From assembly GCF_009604455.1 (NCBI RefSeq), contig NZ_WEGL01000006.1, forward strand, positions 62,001 through 126,000: a stretch of DNA of 64,000 bases, written 5' to 3'. The position numbers were made by a program, and so were the translations under genes. Of the stretch, positions 17,168 through 24,097 are shown in pieces (the stretch's first letter is position 1; each line of letters begins with the position of its first letter). The DNA comes from Streptomyces sp. RB17 (GTDB lineage Bacteria > Actinomycetota > Actinomycetes > Streptomycetales > Streptomycetaceae). The notes under the pieces were generated by a model that was given only the letters and a program-made list of their open reading frames with translations, did no database searches and was not told where the DNA came from.

Positions 17168-17836
17168 TCAGAGACCGTCGACGAAGGTGACCGTCTCGTC
17201 GAGTGGGGCCCGGCCCGTACGGGCGTCACGTACCGTGGCGTCTTCGAACCCGATCGACATGCCGCAGAAGAGGACGAGGTCGTCCGGGGGTGACAGGACC
17301 TCCGCGACGGTCTTGTGAAACTTCGCCCAGGCCATCTGCGGACAGCTGTGCAGTCCTTCTGCGCGGAGCAGCAGCATGACGGTCTGCAGATACATGCCGA
17401 CGTCGGACCATTGCGGCCGTCCCAGGTCGCGGTCGATGTAGCAGAACAGGGCGGCGGGCGCGCCGAAACAGTCCCAGTTCGCCGAAGCGGCCCGCTGGCG
17501 CCCTTCCATGTCCTCGCGAGCGATACCGAGTGCGCCGTAGCGCTGCTCACCGAAGGCGGACCGGCGCTCACGGTACGGGGACTTCAGTGCGGGCGGGTAC
17601 TGCTCGTACTCCGGCTCGTCCCAGGGGTCGCCTGCGGCGAGGCGCTCACCGGCGCGCTTCTTGATCTCGGCCAGTGGCGCGCCGGTCACCGCGTAGGCGT
17701 GCCACGGCTGGAGGTTCGACCCGGAGGGCGCCCAGGCCGCGGCGGAGAGCACGCGCTCCAGCGCCTCCCTCGGAACATCCCGGTCGGTGAATCCGCGCAC
17801 CGCTCGTCGGCTCCTGACCGCCTCATAGACGTCCAT
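17168..17836 (-). CDS. Nitroreductase-family FMN oxidoreductase (copy B)
   Basis: A 222-residue paralogue of the gene at 15544-16215, with the same FMN-binding RSRRAVRGFTDRDVPREALERVLSAAAWAPSG start and CGMSIGFEDATV end. It differs mostly in the first and last thirds (RDV for QQV, AKFHKTVAEV for SVYRKTVAQI). It is the first gene of the minus-strand unit B-NmrA-A and is divergent from the azoreductase. A palindromic operator candidate lies 48-75 bases upstream of its start, so it is likely co-regulated with azoR. Confidence 0.9.
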   Translation of the reverse strand: MDVYEAVRSRRAVRGFTDRDVPREALERVLSAAAWAPSGSNLQPWHAYAVTGAPLAEIKKRAGERLAAGDPWDEPEYEQYPPALKSPYRERRSAFGEQRYGALGIAREDMEGRQRAASANWDCFGAPAALFCYIDRDLGRPQWSDVGMYLQTVMLLLRAEGLHSCPQMAWAKFHKTVAEVLSPPDDLVLFCGMSIGFEDATVRDARTGRAPLDETVTFVDGL

Positions 17837-17883
17837 GACCGTCCGGCTCCTCGTCTGCTCAGCACTCTTCTTCCCGTTACATG

Positions 17884-17911
17884 CGAGATAGTATCACTCG
17901 ATACCATCTCG
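17884..17911. promoter_or_regulatory. Palindromic operator candidate in the nitroreductase/azoreductase divergon
   Basis: CGAGATAGTATC and GATACCATCTCG form 12-base arms (11 of 12 complementary) around the 4-base spacer ACTC. The halves also read as two imperfect copies of CGATACGGTATCG, the perfect palindrome in front of the nearby MarR gene. The position between divergent starts is ideal for a repressor acting on both. Confidence 0.55.
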
Positions 17912-17987
17912 TGTTTAACTATCGTCGAGCATGAATCCCCAGCCCTGGGTCTCCCCCGCCTCGGGCACTGCACTTTGGAGAAGGTCA

Positions 17988-18638
17988 ATGGCCACGCTGC
18001 TGCACATCGACTCGTCCGTGTTTCCCGGCGAGAGGTCCTCGTCCCGCTCGGTCACGGCCGCCTTCCGCAGGACCTGGGAGGAACAGCATCCGGAGGGCAC
18101 GGTGATCTACCGCGACCTCGCCGCCGACCCTGTCCCGCACATGACTGCCGACGCCTGGTCCGCCGGATACGCCGCCCCCGCCGAGCGCACCGCGGAGCAG
18201 TCCGCCGCGTTCGCCGCGCGCGTGAAGCTCATCGAGGAGCTGGAGCAGGCGGACGTCGTCCTGCTCGGCGCCCCCATGTACAACTTCTCGATCCCCTCGA
18301 CCCTCAAGACGTGGCTGGACAGCGTGCTTTTGCTCGGCCGCACCGCCGGCGAAGCCCCCTCCGCCCAGGGCACCCCGGTCATCGTCGTCGCCAGCCGCGG
18401 CGGCTCCTACGCGCCGGGGACCCCGCGTGAGGGCTACGAGTTCGTACAGAACTACCTGGAGGCCGTCCTCAAGGACACTCTCGGCCTGGACCTCGACTTC
18501 ATCGTCCCGGAACTCACCATGGCTCCCCGCAACCCGGCCATGTCCGAACTCGTCCCCCTCTACGAGGCCTCCCGCGAGCGCGCCTTCGCGCAGGCGATCA
18601 CCAGGGCCAAGGAGCTCGCACAGCGCCTCACCGTGTGA
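17988..18638 (+). CDS. azoR: FMN-dependent NADH:quinone/azo oxidoreductase (AzoR)
   Basis: A 216-residue flavodoxin-fold protein. MATLLHIDSSVFPGERSSSRSV has the AzoR phosphate-binding loop, ADVVLLGAPMYNFSIPSTLKTWLD is the family signature, and ASRGGSYAPGT near residue 130 is the second FMN contact. The start ATG has GGAGAAGG at 4-11 bases; the frame is open further upstream but without a ribosome site. AzoR enzymes carry out two-electron reduction of azo dyes and quinones and protect from thiol-depleting electrophiles. The gene is divergent from nitroreductase B across an operator-like palindrome. Confidence 0.9.
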   Translation: MATLLHIDSSVFPGERSSSRSVTAAFRRTWEEQHPEGTVIYRDLAADPVPHMTADAWSAGYAAPAERTAEQSAAFAARVKLIEELEQADVVLLGAPMYNFSIPSTLKTWLDSVLLLGRTAGEAPSAQGTPVIVVASRGGSYAPGTPREGYEFVQNYLEAVLKDTLGLDLDFIVPELTMAPRNPAMSELVPLYEASRERAFAQAITRAKELAQRLTV

Positions 18639-18654
18639 CCCGCTGGCCACGGAC

Positions 18655-18689
18655 GCCGTGTGACGCCCTGGGGCGAGGCGTCACACGGC
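18655..18689 (+). terminator. Perfect 13-bp stem after azoR
   Basis: GCCGTGTGACGCC and GGCGTCACACGGC pair perfectly around a 9-base loop, starting 17 bases after the azoreductase stop codon. It is one of the strongest hairpins in the window. No T-tract is present. Confidence 0.75.
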
Positions 18690-19013
18690 ATCCTGGACGG
18701 TGAGTGGGGCTCTGTCCCTGGAAGCCGGTGACCCGGCTCTGGGGTAGCCGGGGTCCCGGTGCACGCCGGTGGGGGGCGCACCGGGACGACGGCTATGCGT
18801 GCGGGGGTGAACAGCAGACCGTCAGCCAGGTGTGCCGGGCGACAGCGGTGCGAACGGCGAACAGCCTTGTCCCTGTCGGCGACGCCTGACCGCCGCCCGC
18901 GGCCAGGGCCTGCGCATGGCGACGATGCCTGCGGCCCTCAAAGCCGGGTTCGTCGCGAAAGCCGCATGGGGCGAAGTGTGCCCACGTGGCAGGCAACCAG
19001 TGCCCAGGCGCGC
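18690..19013. other. Gene-free spacer between azoR and marR
   Basis: This 324-base stretch separates the azoR terminator from the end of the convergent MarR gene. Open frames cross it on both strands, but none has a ribosome site, plausible composition or a recognisable family. I see no gene or structured element. Confidence 0.5.
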
Positions 19014-19499
19014 CTACGCCTCACCGTCTGCGGGATGGGCGATCCGGGTCAGCAGATCCGTCAGCTTCTCGGGCTCGCCGGGACTCAGCTCGGAAACCAG
19101 ACGCTCAGCCAGCGGCTCCGCCGCCACATGGGCTGCATCGAAAAGTTCCATGCCCTGAGGCGTGATCTCCACCGCCCGCACCCGCCGGTCCCCTGGAACG
19201 TTCTTGCGTACGGCCAGCCCCCTACGCTCCAGATCGTCCACAATCCTCATGATGCCCGCCTTGTCGGACCCTGTCGCTGCCGCCAAGTCCCGCTGCACGG
19301 TGGGCCCACGGTCGACGAGCACGATCAGCACGGCAAAGTGCCGCAACTCGATGCCGAGCGGACGAAGCGCCTCCTCCATCACGGCGGCCGCGCGCCAGTG
19401 CGCCCGGCGCAGCAGCAAGCCGAGAGCGAAAGGTGAGGTATCCCCGGGGCGGTCGGTCACACGCGAGGGCGTGGTCCTGGGAGGAACGTCGGCGGTCAT
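19014..19499 (-). CDS. MarR-family transcriptional regulator
   Basis: A 161-residue winged-helix regulator. LGIELRHFAVLIVLVDRGPTVQRDLAAATGSDKAGIMRIVDDLERRGLAVRKN is the DNA-binding core, and VPGDRRVRAVEITPQGMELFDAA is the wing. No cysteine is present in the core, so redox sensing through a single conserved Cys (OhrR/YodB style) is not supported; ligand sensing is more likely. A perfect 13-base palindrome lies 29-41 bases upstream, and related sites occur in the nitroreductase/azoreductase divergon. It probably represses itself and that redox cluster. Confidence 0.9.
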   Translation of the reverse strand: MTADVPPRTTPSRVTDRPGDTSPFALGLLLRRAHWRAAAVMEEALRPLGIELRHFAVLIVLVDRGPTVQRDLAAATGSDKAGIMRIVDDLERRGLAVRKNVPGDRRVRAVEITPQGMELFDAAHVAAEPLAERLVSELSPGEPEKLTDLLTRIAHPADGEA

Positions 19500-19527
19500 G
19501 AGGCCAACTTTACGCTACCCGCTCATT

Positions 19528-19540
19528 CGATACGGTATCG
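19528..19540. promoter_or_regulatory. Perfect palindrome CGATACGGTATCG in the marR promoter
   Basis: Two 6-base arms surround a central G. It is placed 29-41 bases upstream of the MarR start, where it would overlap the -35 region of a promoter whose -10 could be TAGCGT or TAAAGT. Two imperfect matches (9 and 10 of 13) occur at 17884-17896 and 17899-17911. Confidence 0.6.
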
Positions 19541-19661
19541 CCTGAAACCAAATGCAGAGTTGCGTCAGCTTGGAGTGCCAGGCCTGCAACGCCATGGAGC
19601 GAGTTGTGGCTCCCTGCTCGTATCGTGAAAAGACAGACAATGGCGGCAAGGCAGGCACGTC

Positions 19662-20771
19662 ATGACGGAACCGGAAGTCGACTATACGGCGGTGTTCCGG
19701 GCCCTCCCCGGGGCGGTGGCCTTGGTGACCCCGCAGCTGATCTACGCGGACGTCAACGCGGAGTTTTCGCGCATCCGGGGCGAAACCCGCGAGCGATTGG
19801 TAGGTCGCTTCCTGCCCGAAGACCGCCACGAGAACGACCCCGCCGGTCCCCTCCTGCCCAAAATTCTGACGTCACTACGCAGGGTGGTGGACACCGGCGA
19901 GCGCGAGACCGTAGCGCTGCAGCGCTACGACGTGGAGGACCCCGAGCAGCCTGGGGTGCGGCAGGAACGGTATTTGGACCTGACCAACGTTCCCGTCTTC
20001 GGCCCGGACGGGCGAGTGGCGCTGCTGCTGCAACGGGTGGAGGACGTCACCGAACTCATCTGCGCCCGTGAGGTCGCGCTGACCTTTCAAGAAGCCATGC
20101 TGCCCGCCCCCCGCCCGGTCGGCCGGCACCCGGCGGCCGTACGCTACCGGCCCGCCGCCGAAGCGCTGAATGTGGCCGGGGACTGGTACGACCTCGTCGA
20201 CCTGCCAGGCGACCGTATCGCCGTCACCGTCGGCGACGTTGTCGGCCATGGCCTGCCCGCGGCCTGCGTCATGGGACAACTGCGCAGTGCCCTCACCGCC
20301 GCCTCTCTCGTCGCCGACGGCCCCGGCCGCGCCCTGGAAGTCCTCGGGATGTACGCCCGCACCATCGACGGCGCAGAGAACACCACCGTGGCCACGGCAT
20401 TCATCGACTGGGAGACCGGCACCATCACCTACAGCAGCGCCGGCCACCCCCCACCTGCGCTCCTGCACAGGGACAGGACCGTCGAGTTCCTGGACCAGGC
20501 CACCGACCCACCACTGGCCGCCCGCCCTCAACACGCCCCCCGGATCCAGGCTGCCGCGGCCTTCCGCGAGGGCGCCGTGCTGGCGCTCTACACCGACGGC
20601 CTCATCGAACGCCGCCGCGAAGACATCGACACCGGCCTCGCCCGGCTTGCCGACTCCCTGGCCCGCCACCAGGCAGACGCTCCCGAAGCCCTCGCCGACG
20701 CCGTGCTCACCGATCTGCTCCCAGCCGGTACCGCCACCGACGACACCGCCCTGGTCATCGTGCGCCTATGA
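19662..20771 (+). CDS. PAS domain plus SpoIIE-type PP2C serine phosphatase
   Basis: A 369-residue signalling protein. Residues about 1-135 form a PAS sensor (VFRALPGAVALVTPQLIYADVNAEF, FGPDGRVALLLQRVEDVT). Residues about 150-369 form the phosphatase: GDWYDLVDLPGDRIAVTVGDVVGHGLPAACVM with metal-binding aspartates, SSAGHPPPALL, ALYTDGLIERR and the terminal DDTALVIV. Such proteins dephosphorylate anti-anti-sigma factors in partner-switching modules. No kinase or STAS partner lies nearby, so its targets are encoded elsewhere. No membrane segment is present, so it is cytoplasmic. Confidence 0.92.
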   Translation: MTEPEVDYTAVFRALPGAVALVTPQLIYADVNAEFSRIRGETRERLVGRFLPEDRHENDPAGPLLPKILTSLRRVVDTGERETVALQRYDVEDPEQPGVRQERYLDLTNVPVFGPDGRVALLLQRVEDVTELICAREVALTFQEAMLPAPRPVGRHPAAVRYRPAAEALNVAGDWYDLVDLPGDRIAVTVGDVVGHGLPAACVMGQLRSALTAASLVADGPGRALEVLGMYARTIDGAENTTVATAFIDWETGTITYSSAGHPPPALLHRDRTVEFLDQATDPPLAARPQHAPRIQAAAAFREGAVLALYTDGLIERRREDIDTGLARLADSLARHQADAPEALADAVLTDLLPAGTATDDTALVIVRL

Positions 20772-20869
20772 ACCCAGCCCGCCGCTTGCGTTCCCTCGGT
20801 CCGGCCTCGCCGACGACAGGCGGCGCGCCACCGCGCCCGGTCCAGACATGGGGCAGTTTTGTTCTGAGC

Positions 20870-21160
20870 AGCATCATCTGCCACAGCCGGGGCTCGCCGG
20901 CCAGGACGAGAGAGGCGAAGGCGCGTCCTGGGAGAGGCAGTTGAGGGCGTTGGCGGCGACCATCACCGGTGCCGGGGCAGCCGGTCCGCGAACGCACCGC
21001 CGATGAGGAGGAACACCACCAGCGGCACGGCGCGGGAGGCGGCGACCGGTCCCACGTCTGCGTCGTCGCCGCCCGCGTCCAGCACGGCGAACGCGGCGGC
21101 GACGAGCGAGCCGTTGGCGCCGAGGCGCCGCAACACCACGTCGTCCCGGCCCTCGGAAGG
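20870..21160 (-). pseudogene. MFS transporter relic
   Basis: The minus strand encodes VLRRLGANGSLVAAAFAVLDAGGDDADVGPVAASRAVPLVVFLLIGGAFADRLPRHR, an EntS/MFS_3-like first half including motif A. A one-base frameshift follows (CACCGG then TGA), continuing as VMVAANALN, and a second shift leads to FASLVLAGEPRLWQMMLL. Both ends then lose homology. It is a short decayed fragment with no start. The remaining DNA between 20772 and 21288 shows no gene. Confidence 0.6.
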
Positions 21161-21288
21161 GGGCCGTCACCGACGTCGAAGAAGCGCGCGGCGCGGCGAG
21201 TTGGACGGGCCGGCCGCAACTACGCTCTGCTGACCGTGGCTGCCGTCGTGACCGCCAGTCCGCCGGCGGGCCGGAACACCCGGCGGGT

Positions 21289-22311
21289 TCAGTCGTTGGT
21301 CGGGGTTCCGTGCAGCCGGACGGTGTGCAGGATCTTCAGGATGGTCGCCTTGGGCACCTCGCCCTTGACGCCCGCGGCCCCGTAGAAGTCGAACGACACG
21401 AAGTCGTTCTCCGAGTTCTTGAAGCCGAAGGCGAAGCCCTTGCCCTCGGTCACGCACTTGCCCTTCTTCGGCGTGTTGACCGACCAGGCCCAGGCGTAGC
21501 TGCCCTTGACGCCCGAGTCGGTGGTGAAGGGGGTCGGCTTCTTGTCCCAGGAGACGTGCTTCTTGTCCGGCTGGGTGTAGCCACCGTAGACCCATGTGGC
21601 CGCCGACCCGGTCGCGATCTCGTCCGTGTCCTTGGCGCCGCTCTCGCCCTTGGAGCCCACGACACCCAGCGCGGTCTCCTCGGTGTAGCCGTCCTTGTCG
21701 TCGTCCGAGGTGCACCACGAGGGCTTGTACTCGGCGGTGCCCGACATGCTGTAGCCCGTGGTCTTCTCGGTCTTCGGGAACTCGAAGCCGATGCTGAGGC
21801 CCGGCTTCTGGACCTCGAAGTCCGGGGGCACGTCGAAGGCGACGCCGTATCTGGGGTTCACCACGACCTTCCAGCCGGGGACGGTCGGCTTCTCCGACGT
21901 GACGCCGCGCGGGTCGTCGGTCGCCGACGGGCCGGCGGAGGGCTGGGACGTGGGCGAGTGGCTCGCGTGCTGCCCGCCCTTGCCGTCGGCCTGGTCGTTC
22001 TTGTCGTCCTTGCCGCCGAGGACGAGATAGCCGGTCACGCCGGCGGCCACCACGACCGCCGTGGCCGCGACGATCGCGATCAGCTTGGTGCGGCCGCCGC
22101 CTGGCTGCGGCGGCTGCGGGGCGGGCCCGGTGGGCGGCTGAGGCTGCCCCCACTGCGGCGGCTGACCGTACGGCCCGGCCTGCGGATACTGCTGGTATCC
22201 GGGCTGCTGGTACGGGTTCGGCTGCTGGTAACCCGGCTGCTGGTACGGATTGTGCTGCGGGTTGTTCTGCGGGTTCGGCGCGCCCCCTGGCGGCTGCTGA
22301 TCTGGCCACAT
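21289..22311 (-). CDS. Membrane-anchored protein with Pro/Gln-rich cytoplasmic tail, unknown function
   Basis: A 340-residue protein. Residues 1-78 are rich in Pro, Gln, Gly and Tyr with repeats of NPYQQPGYQQ. A single membrane helix follows (TKLIAIVAATAVVVAAGVTGYLVLGG), then an acidic/serine linker and a C-terminal extracytoplasmic domain of about 220 residues (WKVVVNPRYGVAFDVPPDFEVQ to ILKILHTVRLHG). The layout is common in streptomycete single-pass proteins, but I do not recognise the outer domain. The start ATG at 22311 is chosen because the frame upstream has no ribosome site and unrelated composition. It is divergent from the thioesterase gene. Confidence 0.75.
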   Translation of the reverse strand: MWPDQQPPGGAPNPQNNPQHNPYQQPGYQQPNPYQQPGYQQYPQAGPYGQPPQWGQPQPPTGPAPQPPQPGGGRTKLIAIVAATAVVVAAGVTGYLVLGGKDDKNDQADGKGGQHASHSPTSQPSAGPSATDDPRGVTSEKPTVPGWKVVVNPRYGVAFDVPPDFEVQKPGLSIGFEFPKTEKTTGYSMSGTAEYKPSWCTSDDDKDGYTEETALGVVGSKGESGAKDTDEIATGSAATWVYGGYTQPDKKHVSWDKKPTPFTTDSGVKGSYAWAWSVNTPKKGKCVTEGKGFAFGFKNSENDFVSFDFYGAAGVKGEVPKATILKILHTVRLHGTPTND

Positions 22312-22437
22312 GGCCAGTAACCCTAGTGCCGCCAGGGACACGGTTCGGTCACCGGCCCTCGTCAGGCTCGTAGCGAAGCGGCGCGGACGACGGTCCGGTG
22401 CTGGCCAGTTTCGGCTACTCGTGAGTAACATGACGCC

Positions 22438-22890
22438 ATGAGCGCAGACCAGATGTCGATCGGCGAGATGCTCGCCGCCACCGTGCCCATGGCCCGGACG
22501 CTGAACCTGGAGTTCCTGGAGACCTCTCCGGACAAGGCCGTGGTGTCCCTGCCGGACCAGGGCGCGTACCACAACCATGTGGGCGGGCCGCACGCCGGCG
22601 CGATGTTCACCCTCGGAGAGTCGGCCAGCGGGGCCATCGTGCTGGCCGCCTTCGGGGACCAGCTCTCCCGCGCGGTGCCGCTCGCCGTCCGTGCCGACAT
22701 CGCCTACAAGAAGCTCGCGATGGGCGCCGTCACCGCGACGGCCACGCTGGGCCGTCCGGCCGCCGAGGTTGTCGCCGAACTGGACGCCGGGCAGCGGCCC
22801 GAGTTCCCCGTGGCGATCGAGATCCGCCGCGCCGACGGCCCCGTCACGGGAGAGATGACCGTCGTCTGGACGCTGCGTCCCAACGGCTAG
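22438..22890 (+). CDS. DUF4442 / PaaI-like hotdog thioesterase
   Basis: A 150-residue single hotdog domain. Segments typical of the PaaI/DUF4442 group are seen: ARTLNLEFLETSPDKAVVSLPDQGAYHNHVGGPHAGAMFTLGESASG, with the helix-start HAGAMFTLGE motif, and PLAVRADIAYKKLAMGAVTATATLG for the following strands. Members hydrolyse acyl-CoA thioesters, but the substrate here is unknown. The start is the ATG at 22438. A hairpin terminator follows the stop. Confidence 0.85.
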   Translation: MSADQMSIGEMLAATVPMARTLNLEFLETSPDKAVVSLPDQGAYHNHVGGPHAGAMFTLGESASGAIVLAAFGDQLSRAVPLAVRADIAYKKLAMGAVTATATLGRPAAEVVAELDAGQRPEFPVAIEIRRADGPVTGEMTVVWTLRPNG

Positions 22891-22891
22891 G

Positions 22892-22933
22892 AAATGCCAG
22901 GCATTTGGGGGAGGGGCCCGCAGAAGGCCCCTC
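22892..22933. terminator. Palindrome plus hairpin terminator between the thioesterase gene and galU
   Basis: Directly after the thioesterase stop lies the perfect palindrome AAATGCC-A-GGCATTT (22892-22906). It is followed by GAGGGGCC/GGCCCCTC (22911-22933, 7-base loop) and then TTCTT. The second hairpin resembles a conventional terminator for the plus strand and could serve the convergent galU relic as well. The first palindrome is unexplained. Confidence 0.6.
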
Positions 22934-22983
22934 TTCTTGCGTGTGCGTTGACCTACGCGGCCCGTCGCTCTACGCGGCCCGGC

Positions 22984-23875
22984 GCAGGCGAGCCGGACCA
23001 CCGCGCGCAGATAGTCGGCCTTGTCGCCGGTGTCGTAGCGCAGACCGTCGAAGACGACCCCGTGCACGGTGCCGTCCGCCGCGAGGTTCTGAAGGGCGTC
23101 GGTCAGTTGGATCTCGCCGCCGCGGCCCGGCGGGGTGCGCTCCAGGACGTCGAACACGGCCGGGTCGAGGACATGGCGGCCGATCACCGCGTACCGGCTT
23201 CTCCACCAGTCCGGTGACACGTACGACCCCGTCCGCGCCGGCCGGTTCCACCGCCGCGCAGCCGTAGAGGTGGACCTGCGCCGGGTCGACCTCCATCAGC
23301 GCCACCACGCTGCCCGCGTAACGCTCGCGGACCTCGAGCATCCGGCTCAGCAGGGTCTCGCGCGGGTCGATCAGATCGTCGCCGAGGAGCACCGCGAAGG
23401 GCTGGCCGCCGACGTGGCGGCGGGCGCACAGCACGGCGTGGCCGAGGCCGAGCGGGTCGCCCTGGCGGATGTGGTGGATGTCGGCGAGCCGCGCCGGGCC
23501 GCGCACCGCGTCCAGCCGCACGGTGTCGCCCTTGGCCGCCAGCGCCTGCTCCAGTTCGAAGGCGTGGTCGAAGTGGTCCTCGATGGCCCGCTTGTGCCGG
23601 CCGGTGACCATCAGGATGTCGTCGAGGCCGGCCTCGGCCGCCTCCTCGACCACGTACTGGATGGCCGGCTTGTCGACGACCGGCAGCATCTCCTTCGGCG
23701 TGGCCTTGGTCGCGGGCAGGAAACGGGTGCCGAGTCCGGCGGCCGGTACGACCGCCTTGCGGACCGTACGGGACGAGGCGGGGGTCGCTGGGGAGCGGGG
23801 GGCGATCATGCGGCCCATGCTCGGGTACGCGGATGAGAGCGCGCCCGGAGAAACATGGGAACCGGCTGTGGACAT
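22984..23875 (-). pseudogene. galU: UTP-glucose-1-phosphate uridylyltransferase, disrupted
   Basis: The first part is a clear GalU: KAVVPAAGLGTRFLPATKATPKEMLPVVDKPAIQYVVEEA, GRHKRAIEDHFD, FAVLLGDDL and VTGLVEKP. Immediately after KP (near 23196) the frame breaks. The expected continuation YAVIGRHVLDPAVFDVLERTPPGRGGEIQLTDAL...RYDTGDKADYLRAVVRLAC is present in another frame, with several residues missing. This suggests a small out-of-frame deletion, perhaps between AGCCGG-type repeats. Homology then ends before the usual C-terminal helix. The start could be 23875 or an ATG at 23809. A functional GalU must be encoded elsewhere if UDP-glucose is made. Confidence 0.75.
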
Positions 23876-24097
23876 GATACCGGCGGTAACTCCTGTGCAA
23901 TTCACTGACTTTGCCGACCGGGGCAATCGAGCTTCTTGTTTCCTGTGAGTCGCGTGTGCGAAGGTGAGCCTTCCCGCGGGAGGGCAAAGGCAGGCGTCGA
24001 ACGCCAAGGCCGGCCCATGAGATATGCACCAATCGGCACTGCTTTCCGACAGGACGGCATTTCGTGTGCGGTCCTGCGGCTGGAAGGAAATGGTTCC

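Noticed and set aside
18759..19436. Possible 225-codon gene opposite the MarR regulator
   Set aside because: It overlaps the MarR coding region on the other strand, has no ribosome site and no recognisable content.
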